NCBI GenBank assembly: GCA_019677205.1
Contig: JAAMXY010000998.1
Location: forward strand, 1-39,248
From: Pinguiococcus pyrenoidosus
Taxonomy: Eukaryota > Sar > Pinguiophyceae > Pinguiochrysidales > Pinguiochrysidaceae
DNA: 39,248 nucleotides
Direction: 5' to 3'
Position numbers and translations under genes: made by a program. The notes below the pieces were generated by a model, which did no database searches, was not told the origin of the DNA, and saw only the letters and a list, made by a program, of their open reading frames with translations. This document shows positions 29,164 through 39,248 of the stretch, in pieces; the first letter of the stretch is position 1, and each line of letters begins with the position of its first letter.

Positions 29164-30872
29164 CTAGTTCGTGTTTCTTGATCGCTTGATGAACTGAAGG
29201 GCCGAGTCCATCCAAGTGCCCTCCTGAGCCTGTTCCTGCTGCTCGCCAGATGCGTCCACTTCCTGTGAGAGGAAACCAAGCCAGCCGACCAAGCCAACCG
29301 AGGCGATGAGAGGACGGGACATGAGACAGAGACTCTCAAAGCTTGGCCTACCGGGACGATCTCGCACGCCTCTGGCGAAGTGCAGTACACGGTTTCCGGA
29401 ATCTCCGAGAACTTCACCCAACGTCCCTCGCTGGCGCTGCGGTCCGCCTGTTGCACGGGATGAATCGGCGCTGAGTTCCAACAAGAACGGGAACTCGCCA
29501 AGAAAGAGACGCGGAGAAAGTCCCGCTGCCACATACCGCGATGGACATGATCAAGGCCATCAGTCCGTCCTCGCCCGTGCATCCCACCGGAGCGTCGTTC
29601 ACAAGCGAGTCGCAGAACGACAGCGTTTCCTTTCGGATGGAATTTCGGTGAGCTCCGGTCGGCCGCTCAGTCTCTTGCTCTTGCACCAAATCGCATCATA
29701 GCGTACCTGGACGTACGCCTCCTTATACCGGCTCATGAAGAAGTCGAAGGGCATGTCGGCATTTCCCGTAAAGTCCTTGGTGTAGATGCGAGCCGTGTTC
29801 GGGTACATGTTGTCGGTTTGGATCATGCCTGGGGGTGGACGGAGTCACGCTCAGGACCACACCTTTCGCTATGCAGCGATTGCATCCCCTTTCGCATGCA
29901 TCCGTTGGCCCATTCCTAGCTCTCACCGGTGGTTCCCAGGACCTCCGCGCGCTGATCGTAGCCGTACGGCGCCTGGCGGCACACGTCGATGATGGCGGTC
30001 TTGCCGTTCTCGTACTTGATGAGGCACGCCGCCGTGTCGTATGCCTCGGAGCCCTCGAGCTCCATGATACGCTTGTCGATGTGGCAAGATCCGAAGGCGA
30101 GGATCTCCACGGGCTCGCAGCCCATGAGGAACCGAGACATGTCAAGGTCGTGCACGGCCATGTCGGCGAAGATGCCGCCGCCGCCCTTGACGTACTCAAA
30201 GGGCGGCGGAGACGGATCACGAGAGCAGAGCTTGACCATGATGGTCTCGCCGACCTATGCGTCAAAGAAGGCCCGCTGAGCTTCTGCGACCCTGACCGGC
30301 CAAGGCGCGGGGGCGCCGGAGAGCGGACGCAATCCTCGTTGGCACAGCTGGGTGATTCGTACCTCGCCGCCCTCGATTGCTTCCTTGACGCGGCGGAAGT
30401 TCGGGTCGAAGCGACGCTGCAGGGCGGTGAAGAGCTTGACACCGGCCTGGTTGCACAGGTTGATGGCCTCGATGGTCTCCGCGAGGTCCGTGGCGATGGG
30501 CTTCTCGCAGAAAACGTGCTTGCCGGCAGCGGCGCAGCGCTTGATCTGGTCGGCGTGGAAGCTGGACGGCGAACAGATCCACACGGCGTCCACATCCGGG
30601 TTCTCGATCACGTCGGTATCCGTGCCGCTAAAGTTGGGCACGTTGAACTGCTGCGCCGCGGCCTCCGCCTTGGACACCGTGGGGTTGGAGACGATGATGG
30701 GGTTGACATCGGGGCACTTGCTAAGCGCCTCCAGGTGCACCAGACCGATGCGCCCAGCACCGATCACGCCCACGTTGACCGTCTTCATGGTCATCGCCGA
30801 GCGGCGGCCGGGGCGGAAGGCGAAGCCCTCGGCGGCGGCCACAAGGGCGAGCACAGCAAAGACTCGCATCAT
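29164..30872 (-). CDS. Gfo/Idh/MocA oxidoreductase (inositol 2-dehydrogenase-like), plastid-type leader
   Basis: Six exons (30872-30363, 30254-29927, 29828-29707, 29629-29537, 29447-29352, 29262-29164) give 415 residues. A signal peptide ending AAAEG is followed by FAFRPGRR, an ASAFAP-type plastid leader. The Rossmann domain begins VNVGVIGAGRIG (GxGxxG at 38-43). The family's CEKP motif is FCEKPIATDL (Lys124). The catalytic signature GGGGIFADMAVHDLDM (His205, Asp206) is intact, as in bacterial-type myo-inositol 2-dehydrogenases (IolG). MPFDFFMSRYKEAYVQ and DGLMALIMSIA complete the fold. The last about 30 residues are an acidic tail. It likely uses NAD(P) on a sugar or polyol; exact substrate not determinable. 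Each 3' exon is recognisable only in the spliced frame. Confidence 0.9.
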
Positions 30873-31852
30873 CCTTCGGAAGTGCTTGGGGTCCTATCGA
30901 GGCCGAGCAATACAATGATCAGTCCGTGTGCTCACGTGCTTTCCGCACTCATGATCCCAAAGGAGCTGATCCGGCGTCGCCCAGCCGAAGACGCAGGGTG
31001 AGAAGCCTCCATCGGTCCCTTCTCCTCGCAACTATCTTCAACTCTTTTGGAGTGTCCCCTTTCTGGAGAGCGGCTGCAACGCAGCTCGTTGCGCCAGCTC
31101 TCAGATCTTCTCCTGCGCGAGATGCGGCGGCACAGGAGCGCCTCTTTGCAGGTTCCGAAGCGAAATGCGTCTGTGCGGCGCTCTTGCGACTGCTGTCGGA
31201 TAGCTTCGCGGGCTTGCCGAGCTATTGTTTGCCTTCCGCAGCTTCCAGGCCGTGCCGCTGCTGCGCACGCGGCGCCTCCGCCTTCCCGAGACGCACCTGA
31301 TGAATCTCGGTGGAGCAAAAGGAGAGGGACCTGCGGAGACGAGAGCCCGGCGGTGCACGCGGGGGTCCAGCGCACAAGACAACGCGGCAGATTTCGCTGG
31401 AAAAAGGGAAACCGCGTGCGTGTTTTGCGCGAGTTCATCCCCGCCCGCGGGTACTGGAGGGGAGTATGCTTGGTGGAAAGGAAGGGATTGATACTTCTGT
31501 AGGAACGGCGTGCAAAAAATGCAAAAGTACAAATGGGTGGATCCGAAATTCATACACGCTCCTGTCCAATCGTGTCGCGAGTGGGCAATGGACGCGACAC
31601 GGCGAGGCGCGTCCATAGGACGATTTTTTTCCCCATCACGAACTATCATGGGCGAATACAGCAACAGCAAGTACATTTCAAGATATCAAAATTTGATTCT
31701 GCAAATATTATCAAGCGATAAAATAGCTTACACAAATATTCAAATATGTTGATATTATCAGCTCCAGATCCCGTTGGCTGTTCTTTCCGCCGCCGCCCCA
31801 ATCTCTCTCTTGGACTCGAATTTGCGCGGCTTGGCGCGAAACGCACGATAAG
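30873..31852. other. divergent intergenic region, 980 bp, with AT-rich island
   Basis: Promoter region of the dehydrogenase (-) and UBC9 (+). A markedly AT-rich island at about 31625-31765 lies just upstream of the UBC9 start, similar to that before VPS16. No convincing gene or RNA. Confidence 0.5.
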
Positions 31853-32491
31853 ATGGCCGAGGGCGGTATCTCACGCGCACGTCTGCTCGAGGAGCGCCGC
31901 GCGTGGCGCAAGGATCATCCCTATGTACGTGCTCCGTCTGCGGATGGCAAGCAGGCGTCCCTGATGGTGAGCGCCTCGTAGGGCTTTGTTGCGCGGCCCA
32001 TGGCGTCCGACGACGGCACCAACAACATCATGAAGTGGGAGTGCCGCATCCCCGGCCCGGAGAATACCGACTGGGAGGGCGGCCTGTACACAGTGACCAT
32101 GGAATTCACCGAGGAGTATCCGTCCAGACCCCCGAAGGTCCGCTTCGTGCCGCCCCTCTTTCATCCCAACGTCTACCCGAGCGGCACCGTGTGCCTGAGC
32201 ATTCTGAACGAGGACCAGGACTGGAGACCCTCCATCACCATCAAGCAGATGCTCTTGGGCGTTCAGGTGCGGAGGAGCTTGGGACAAGTGGCCTGAAAGA
32301 CGAGGGAAAAGGTCGAATTCTGAAGAGCGCGCGCGCCTTTCTCCCCTCGACGACAGGATCTGCTCAACAACCCCAACCCGGACTCGCCGGCGCAGAACGA
32401 AGCCTATCAGCTGTTCATCAACGATAGAGAAGAGTACAACACGCGCGTGCGCGAAGAGGCGCGGAAGAACATGCCAGATAGCGCCGGCTAG
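31853..32491 (+). CDS. UBC9: SUMO-conjugating enzyme UBC9
   Basis: Exons 31853-31924, 31982-32266 and 32357-32491 give 163 residues, close to the 158 of animal UBC9. Start [20 protein letters not shown] matches the SUMO-binding N-terminal helix. The core has [15 protein letters not shown] with catalytic Cys95, and [16 protein letters not shown], which are specific to UBC9 rather than ubiquitin E2s. The final exon [19 protein letters not shown] is equally diagnostic. It accepts SUMO from the E1 and hands it to substrates, helped by E3s such as the SIZ-type protein encoded at 8715-10879. Introns are 57 and 90 bp. No anomalies. Confidence 0.97.
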
Positions 32492-32587
32492 GCAGGCATA
32501 CTAAAGCAGCATTGCGTCCCGCTTTCCCCTCTCTGTGTCCGCCGCTCTCATCCACTCATCCCTTTGACGCCAGAGTGAGCCTATGGC

Positions 32588-34024
32588 ATGGGTAAGAAAT
32601 CCAAGCGAAACGCGTCAACACAAAAGGCACCTCGACTGCACGCGAACGAGCGCGCGAGAGAGTCGGACGCCCGACGGCGCGAGCAGAAACTCCGCCTCGA
32701 AGAGCGCCGCCTGGACAAGCTCATCGAGCGCCTGAGTGACCAAGCCAAGAATTTTCGCGAGACGGCGCCGGAGCCCGAACCGCCCCGCAAGAAGCGCCGC
32801 AGAGGTCTCTCTGGCGCCGCCAAGCCTGCGGAGGCCATCACGTTAGAAGAGCCGAAGGAGACCCGAAGCGCCGCGGAACCTCCTGAGAATGTACTGGAGA
32901 AATTCGCCGGAAATCTGTGGGCAGAGCCCCATGGACTCGGCAGGGAGCTGCTGAGGGCCATATTCGATCGTGCGCAGGTGGCGCACGTGGCGCGTGGGCG
33001 AATGGTGGAAGCGGAGCGCCAGTACCGACGGTACCTGGCCCTCGACGCGGATGACCATTGCGGAGCCAGTGGCAATCTGCTGCTAGTGCTGCTCGAGCAA
33101 GGTCTGCTTGAGGACGCCGAGGACCTTTTGCAAGTCTATGGCCCTCGCGCCGTGGACGACACCGAAGAAGCCGCAGAGGGAGGCGTGGAGGAGGAAGGAG
33201 CAGCAGCGGCAGCAGCAGTGAAACGAGGCTTGGAGGCCGACAACGCGAAGGACGTCAGGGGAGATGCCGGGAAAGGTGGCGAGCGAGACGCCGAGAAAAT
33301 TCGAGACTTGGAAGAGGTCAAGGAAGCAAAAGGCGGCCCAAACGCAAGTTTTCGATCTGAGAATCATGAGAGACAGCCAGGCGCAGACGGCGCTGGTTTG
33401 TCTACGTCTGTGATGGTGGAAGACTCGGACAAACGAGGCAATGGCCGCGGCGGCGTCGCCAATGATAGCATCTTGGCGTACGGACAGTTCTTGGTGTCGT
33501 TCATTACCACGTACATCACGAAGGACAAGGGAGGCCCAGCGGCAGTGCGGGAGGACGCGTCTGCCGCGGTTGCGAAGAACCCCTTCTTCGCATATGCGCT
33601 GCTCCACGCCCGAGTGTTCCTCGACGTCCTCGAGGACGCAGACGAGGCAATTTCGCTGGCGCCGGGAGCCGGCAGCGCCCTAGAGGCCATTTACATGATG
33701 AGCACCGAGCTGTTGCCGCTCCTACTGGACACGGATGGAGCAGTGCCTTTCCTTTGCGGAGGCGGCGAATCCGCCGCTGAGGATATCCCCACGCTCCTCA
33801 CAAGCCTGCCGCCAGAGCTTTCCTCAACGGAGCAACTTGCTGGCGATCGGTCTTCGGAGGCCGTTCGCGCTCTTCAAGACGAGGAGTCAGCAAGGAAGGC
33901 CGCCAGCTTTCTCAAGCAGTGGAACGAGGCCAGCAGGCAGGTGCAGACGTGGGAGGCGGAAGGCCGCTCCACTGGCTTCACTGCTGCCGGCGACGAGGAT
34001 GACAGCGCTGAAGAAGATGGTTGA
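32588..34024 (+). CDS. TPR-like protein with basic nuclear-type N-terminus
   Basis: A single-exon protein of 478 residues from ATG 32588; another ATG five bases upstream is out of frame. The N-terminus is strongly basic (MGKKSKRNAS) and followed by a charged helix and a classical nuclear localisation-like cluster PPRKKRRR (about 65-72). Residues about 130-182 look like a tetratricopeptide pair: ARGRMVEAERQYRRYLALDADDHCGA, then NLLLVLLEQGLLEDAEDLL. A long acidic, low-complexity insert (about 190-295) separates it from a second helical part (about 300-400, with ILAYGQFLVSF and FFAYALLHARVFLDVLE). The C-terminus is acidic. I do not recognise the family; a nuclear assembly factor is possible but unproven. 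Confidence 0.75.
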   Translation: MGKKSKRNASTQKAPRLHANERARESDARRREQKLRLEERRLDKLIERLSDQAKNFRETAPEPEPPRKKRRRGLSGAAKPAEAITLEEPKETRSAAEPPENVLEKFAGNLWAEPHGLGRELLRAIFDRAQVAHVARGRMVEAERQYRRYLALDADDHCGASGNLLLVLLEQGLLEDAEDLLQVYGPRAVDDTEEAAEGGVEEEGAAAAAAVKRGLEADNAKDVRGDAGKGGERDAEKIRDLEEVKEAKGGPNASFRSENHERQPGADGAGLSTSVMVEDSDKRGNGRGGVANDSILAYGQFLVSFITTYITKDKGGPAAVREDASAAVAKNPFFAYALLHARVFLDVLEDADEAISLAPGAGSALEAIYMMSTELLPLLLDTDGAVPFLCGGGESAAEDIPTLLTSLPPELSSTEQLAGDRSSEAVRALQDEESARKAASFLKQWNEASRQVQTWEAEGRSTGFTAAGDEDDSAEEDG

Positions 34025-34315
34025 GCCGAAGCTTTGGCGAGGCGAGGCGAGGCGAGGCGAGGCGCTTGGATGCAACGAAAGCTCTTACGGCCACGATTTC
34101 TGCCCCATCTTCTACAGCAAGATATCGAAACACAGCAGGGAAATCATCATGTCGGGATCGGGAATCATCAAGACGCATTCGGCAGAAGCAGATACGCACT
34201 TCTCCTCAACGGCGTTGTGCATTGAGCCACCGCGGCGTCAATTGGCACAACGCGCGCAGTCGGATATGATTTGCAAATGGGTTCTCGGAGGTTCAAAAAA
34301 TGCCACACCGGATGC
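34025..34315. other. convergent intergenic region, 291 bp
   Basis: It holds a GGCGA pentamer repeat at about 34036-34064, five to six copies, directly after the stop of the TPR-like gene. Nothing else. Confidence 0.5.
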
Positions 34316-35740
34316 TCATCGTTCTTCCTCCTCTTCGACCTCCGGCTTCCCGGGCACGCTGTCCCTTACAGGTGCGAAGTACGGATGCATCTGCGCTTCC
34401 TGCGCCGTCAGCCTTTCCATGTGATCGAACCTGCGCGGTCGAGAGGCGTGCGGAGGTTAGATGCAGCCGCTCGGCCGCTTGGCCGCTTGGCTGCTTGCCG
34501 TGCCCGTCACACGACACCCCGAGGCTTACCGGAGAAGCTTGGACACGAAATCCACCGCCTCTTCATTTGCAATGTGCGCGTTCCTCGAGCTAATGAACTT
34601 GGACCAGGGCTTCTTCGGGAAGTGGCCGAGGAGAGACTCGAATCTAGAGTCAAGCTCCAGATCATATCTTGCGAGACGAGCACGGCCGTTATGAGGTGAT
34701 GACACGTGCGGCGGCGTTTCCCTAAGGATGTGCTTCGGCTGCGCCGTGCGTTCACCCACACCCATACCTGTCGAGGTACTCGTACAGCTCGTCCGTTCCG
34801 AGGACCTCCGCAATCTTCACCAGTTGGTCGTGGTTGTCGGCTCCGTGGAAGAAGGGCTCCTTCCGGAAGATCATTCCTGGAGCGGCACGAAACATAAGAA
34901 ACGTACGGTTCGTTGGATACGGTGACTCACGGGGATATCAAGGCCACCGCAGCGTGGCGCCTTGCCAAGAAGAAGCGCATAGGCCCAGTGGAGCTATGGA
35001 TTGCACAGCTTACCGGCAAGCATGCAGCCCAGGCTCCACATGTCCAGGGAGTAGTCATACTCGCGGAAATCCACGAGCAGCTCGGGTCCCTTGAAGTACC
35101 TGCTCGCGACTCGGACGTTGTACTCTCGCCCTTTCCACGACGCCGGCAGCGCGTTAGGCACCTCAGCAGCTTCCAGACAGCTGGCGATCGCAGCTCTCTC
35201 ACCTGGGTGATAGAACTCCGCGAGGCCCCAGTCGATCAGCCGAAGCTTCCGCTGGCTATGGTCGATCATGACGTTGTGCGGCTTGACGTCGCGATGCATG
35301 ATGCCGTTGGAGTGGCAGAAGTCTAGCGCCTTCAAGAGTTCATTGATGTAGTATCTCACGTCGAGGTCCGACAGCGTGGGGTAGAGGATTTTGAAGTCCG
35401 TGTTGTTCACGTACTCGAAGATGAGCGCCGACGTCTTGGAGGCCGGGTCGCGCACGATATCCAGCAGCTGGATGATGTTCGGTCCGCCGCACAGGTTCTG
35501 GAGAATCTTGATCTCCCGCTTGATCTTCTTGCGCTTCACGGGCTTCAGGATCTTCACCACACAGCGCGCGCTATTGATGCAGCTGACCCCTTCAAACACT
35601 TCACTATACTTCCCGCGCCCGATCTTGCGCAGCACCTCGTACATCTCCTGGTCGCCCCATTGGACTTGAAGCGACTCGTAGTCCCAATACTCGCGGTCGC
35701 GGACGACGTTCACGTCCGCATACACGCGCGCGCGGCTCAT
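34316..35740 (-). CDS. CSNK2A1: casein kinase 2, catalytic subunit alpha
   Basis: Exons 35740-35203, 35130-35014, 34876-34768, 34667-34530 and 34430-34316 give 338 residues. Start [20 protein letters not shown] matches CK2 alpha. Landmarks: glycine loop [11 protein letters not shown] (41-51), Lys63 in VVKILKP, the basic substrate-binding cluster KRKKIKRE, catalytic loop [10 protein letters not shown] (Asp151), and DWG (170-172), where CK2 has Trp instead of Phe. Then [21 protein letters not shown], restored only by removing the 72-nt intron at 35202-35131. Later exons add [11 protein letters not shown] and [15 protein letters not shown]. It is a constitutively active acidophilic Ser/Thr kinase, usually nuclear and cytosolic with CK2 beta; no beta gene is in the window. 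Confidence 0.97.
35131..35202 (-). other. stop-free 72-nt intron of CK2 alpha
   Basis: GTGAGA...GGAAAG intron of exactly 24 codons with no in-frame stop. Reading through would put 24 residues into the activation segment, between HPG and [10 protein letters not shown], where CK2 alpha proteins have none. Confidence 0.85.
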
Positions 35741-36318
35741 GACTGTGCGGCGAGTGGCGCCTCTTTCGCGCGCGCGTCTCTACCGCCGATCCAGCGAGCG
35801 CCCACTTGTCCCTGCGCGCCGCCTTGGTCTCGCAGAGCTCTGCGAGGCGCTTGGAGAGCGGATGCACACGCACACGCGCGCGCTTGAGCGCCTTTCTGGC
35901 GCGCGGCGCAGGGCAGAATTTTGGTTGGTGCTCGAAACGGGCTTCATCTCCGTGCATATACAGCGGGGCCATCCGTCACGAGCTGCTTTTCAACTTTCCG
36001 CGGCTCACATTGAACTGCTCGACTATAGGGATCTTTAGATCAAGTGCAACCAGGTGCACCCAAAGTTCAGTTGCGCGGACTCCGGTGGAAATTCGAATTA
36101 TGCTTTGGATTGGGATTTCCCTTTTGGAAAATATTTTGCTTTGGGATTCGGGGATTTGGGGATTTTGGGAGGACGGGGATCAGCTGACAAGCTCCAAAAC
36201 GCTTCCTTGCGCCTCTCCGCCACCGAAAGGCCGCGCGCCGGTGCACCCCCCGCGAAATCACAGCGAAACTCGCTCGAGCTCCTAGCCAAAGAGGTTCTGG
36301 AGAGGCTGGGCTGCGAAC
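35741..36318. other. divergent intergenic region, 578 bp
   Basis: Promoter region of CK2 alpha (-) and beta'-COP (+). A repeated GGGATTTGGGGATTTTGGG motif lies near 36146. No gene seen. Confidence 0.5.
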
Positions 36319-36653
36319 ATGCCGCTTCGGCTGGACATTAAGAAGGCGCTGAGCCAAAGGACAGAGCGTGTGAAGGTGCGCGGATCTTCGCTTTGGATCG
36401 CATCCACCCTTGCGTCGCAAGACTCTCCGTTTACGCGAGACGGCGGAGGGAGAAGGTCTCTCGAGATCTTGATGACAGCGCAGTGGATGTAGAGAAGGAA
36501 GTTTGTGAACATGTGGCTGTGAACATGTGGCTGAACTACACGCATAACAACAAAGAGCGAAGTAGTGGGCTTCGTGGAGCCGAAGGTGAAAGATCAAAGG
36601 CGGGAAAGCTATGGTACTCAGGAAGGCGTTGACGCTGGAGAACTCATGAGAAA

Positions 36654-36685
<32 letters not shown>

Positions 36686-39248
36686 GTGTGTGTGTGAGGG
36701 AGAAAGAGAGGGAGAAAGAGAGAGAGAAAGAGAGAGAGAAAGGGGAAAAGGAACAAAAAAGGGATGCCCGACGCGTTTGGAAAGAGTCTGGAGAATCTGA
36801 GAACTCCCGAGCCTGATGAATGTGAGCTAGTCCTTGCCATATTCTACCATCCCTGGCATCTTGCAAAGGCGAGTGGAGGCGACGCCTACTTTCGGAAGCT
36901 CCTAACAACTCATATTTCTTCGGAAACAGTGCGTAGACATTCATCCCAGCGAGCCATGGCTTCTGGCGGCGCTATACAGCGGCAAGGTGCTCATGCTGGA
37001 CATGAACACCTCGGCCACGATCAAGTCCTTCGACATCTGCGAGCTGCCCGTGCGCAGCGCCAAGTTCATCGCGCGGAAGCAGTGGTTCATGACCGCGTCC
37101 GATGACATGCAACTGCGCGTGTACAACTACAACACCATGGAGAAGATCAAGGCGTGGGAGCGGGCCCACGATGACTACATCCGGTTCATCGAAGTCCACC
37201 CGACGCTTCCATATGTGCTCACGAGCAGCGACGACCTCACGATCAAGCTCTGGGACTGGGAGCGGAATTGGGACTGCACCAACGTCTTCGAGGTGCGCAC
37301 CTTCGCTTCCTCTTCCCTCCCAATACCCTTTCGAAATCCCCATGCACAGTGGACTCATGTTTCAGACACGCCATCTCTCCTCAGGGGCACGGGCACTACG
37401 TGATGATGGTGCGATTCAATCCGAAGGACTCCAACACGTTCGCGTCGGCGTCGCTGGACCGCACCATCAAGGTCTGGGGCCTCAACTCCGACGTGCCGCA
37501 CTTCACGCTGGAGGGGCACGAGCGAGGCTGCAACTGTGTTGACTACTATCCCGGCGGGGATAAGCCGTACCTGATCTCCGGTGCGGACGACACCATGATC
37601 CGCATCTGGGACTACCAGACCAAGAGCTGCGTGCAAGTGCTGGAGGGACACAGCAACAACGTCTCCGCCGTGGCCTTCCATCCTCGGCTCCCTCTGGTCG
37701 TGTCTGCCTCGGAAGATGGTACGGTGCGCCTTTGGCACAGCACCACCTACCGCGCCGAAACGACGCTCAACTACGGCATGGAACGCGCCTGGTAAGTTGG
37801 TGTGGCGAGCGATAGCGGGGTGTTTCCTGCGCCTGACGTCCACCTTGCGCAGGGCGCTTGCAAGCACGCCGGACAGCAACAAGCTTGCCATCGGCTTCGA
37901 CGAGGGCGCGGTCGTGATCCAGCTGGGCCACGAGAAGCCCATCGCCTCGATGGACGTGAACACGGGCAAGCTGGTCTGGGCGAAGAACAACGAGATTCAG
38001 ACGACGACCCTGAAGGGAGTCGCTGGCGATGCGGCGGACGGAGATGCGCTGGTCGTGGGTGGCCGCGACCTCGGGTCCTGCGAGATCTTCCCGCAGACGC
38101 TGATGCACAACTGCAACGGCCGCTTCATCTGCGTGTGCGGCGACGGGGAGTACATTGTGTACACGTCGCAGGCCCTCCGGAACAAGTCGTTCGGCTCTGC
38201 ACTGGACTTCGTGTGGTCCGGATCCGGCACGGGCGACTACGCGACGCGGGAGTCCATCTCGCGCGTCAAGATCTTCAAGAACTTTACGGAGAACAAGACC
38301 CTCAAGCTGCCCGTCAGCTCCGCAGAAGGGCTCTACGGCGGCGCCATGCTTGGCGTGAAGGCCAGCGACGGCGTGGTCTTCTTCGACTGGGAGGAAGGCG
38401 AGCTCGTTCGCAAGATCGACGTGGTGCCCGAGGCGGTGTACTGGTCCGAGGGTGGGGACACGGTCGTGCTGGCCTGCCAGGAGAGCTACTTCGTCCTCCG
38501 CTGCGACCGCGACGCAGTGGCGGCGGCCATCCAGGCTGGCGAAGTGAGCGAGGACGGAGTGGAGGGTGCGTTCGAGTTCGTCGGCGAGTTTGCCGATCGC
38601 GTGACCACGGGCAAGTGGGTGGGCGAGTGCTTCCTGTACACCAATTCCAGCCATCGCCTGAACTACTACGTCGGCGGCCAGATCCTGACGCTTGCGCACC
38701 TGGACCACGAAATGTACCTGCTGGGGTACTTTGCGAAGGAGGACCGCGTCTTCCTCATCGACAAGCAGCTCCGCGTCGTGAGCTACAAGGTGCTGCAGAG
38801 CGTATTGCAGTACCAGACGGCCGTGGTGAGGCAGGACTTCGAGACGGCCAACGGGCTGCTCGGCGACATCCCCGAGTCGGAGTATCCAGCCATTGCGCGC
38901 TTCCTGGAAAGCCAGGGGTACAAGGAGGAGGCGTTGCAGGTGACCACGGACGCGGACCAGAAGTTTGACCTCGCCTTTGAGCTTGGGCAGCTCGAGACGG
39001 CTCTGGAGGTGCTGACGGAGCTGCCCGCTGACGAGCGGGACACAACCGACACCATGCTGCGGTGGAAGAAGCTCGGGGACTTGGCGCTTCGCAACGGGGA
39101 TCTGGACCTTCTGAAGCGCTGCGCCACGAACTCCAAGGACCTGGCCGGCCTGCTGCTCCTGTACACCAGCAGCGGGGACCGGGTTTCCATGCAGGGGCTC
39201 TTGGACGAGGCCATCAGCGCGGGCAAGATCAACATCGCCTTCACCGCC
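36319..39248 (+). CDS. COPB2: coatomer subunit beta' (beta'-COP), partial at window end
   Basis: Exons 36319-36375, 36930-37292, 37385-37791 and 37853 to the window end give 741 residues, of about 900 usual. Start [19 protein letters not shown] is the standard beta'-COP N-terminus. Two WD40 propellers follow: [73 protein letters not shown], then [34 protein letters not shown] and [10 protein letters not shown]. The alpha-solenoid begins near [18 protein letters not shown]. It is part of the COPI outer cage (with alpha- and epsilon-COP) and reads dilysine retrieval signals for Golgi-to-ER transport. Intron 1 is 554 bp, far longer than all others here, and full of simple repeats. The last exon is cut by the window edge. 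Confidence 0.97.
36655..36750. repeat. (GT)n then (GA)n microsatellite in COPB2 intron 1
   Basis: A GT-dinucleotide run of about 20 copies interrupted by one C, directly followed by GAGA/GGGAGAAA purine repeats. It lies in the middle of the 554-bp intron. Confidence 0.95.

Noticed and set aside
1..39248. tRNA, rRNA, CRISPR, transposon or viral genes
   Set aside because: No tRNA B-box in context, no spaced direct repeats, no transposase, reverse transcriptase or integrase motifs, no terminal inverted repeats found by eye.

Overview
This window is nuclear DNA from a GC-rich, gene-dense eukaryote, most likely a photosynthetic protist with a complex (secondary red-type) plastid. Genes lie on both strands, 20 bp to about 1 kb apart. 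They are cut by short GT-AG introns, mostly 57-180 bp. Three predicted proteins start with a signal peptide followed by a phenylalanine-led transit-like motif (AFAVAP, GFVPG, GFAFRPG), the heterokont/haptophyte ASAFAP-type plastid signal; one of them also has an LRGG stretch. One gene needs an in-frame UGA read as selenocysteine. A pelagophyte-like stramenopile or a haptophyte fits; this assignment is inference. I built all spliced models by hand from splice sites, frame and family similarity.

Left part (1-12.5 kb): the end of an unknown gene, a 968-residue alpha/beta hydrolase with a plastid-type leader, a four-helix membrane protein, a PDZ-YCII-coiled-coil protein, a complete SIZ/PIAS SUMO E3 ligase (SAP, PHD, PINIT, SP-RING, SUMO-interacting motif), and a small plastid-directed orphan.

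Middle part (12.5-21.1 kb): a DUF1990-like protein, selenoprotein U (a peroxiredoxin-like protein with a UxxC motif) with a SECIS-like hairpin 72 nt after its stop, an LRAT-type thiol acyltransferase/peptidase with membrane helices, and VPS16 of the HOPS/CORVET tethers.

Right part (21.4-39.2 kb): a large FYVE-IPT/TIG protein ending in what looks like a HECT N-lobe without the catalytic C-lobe, an Arb2-like hydrolase-fold protein just upstream of it, a MAPEG (microsomal glutathione transferase type) protein, a plastid-directed Gfo/Idh/MocA dehydrogenase, UBC9 (SUMO E2), a TPR-like nuclear protein, CK2 alpha, and beta'-COP, which runs off the window.

Functional threads are SUMO conjugation (SIZ plus UBC9), endomembrane traffic (VPS16, FYVE protein, beta'-COP) and redox/detoxification (SelU, MAPEG). 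The genes are individually transcribed; there is no operon logic. The observations most worth following are the UGA-encoded selenocysteine with its hairpin, the FYVE/HECT-N-lobe protein, the PDZ-YCII fusion and two stop-free introns of length 3n.
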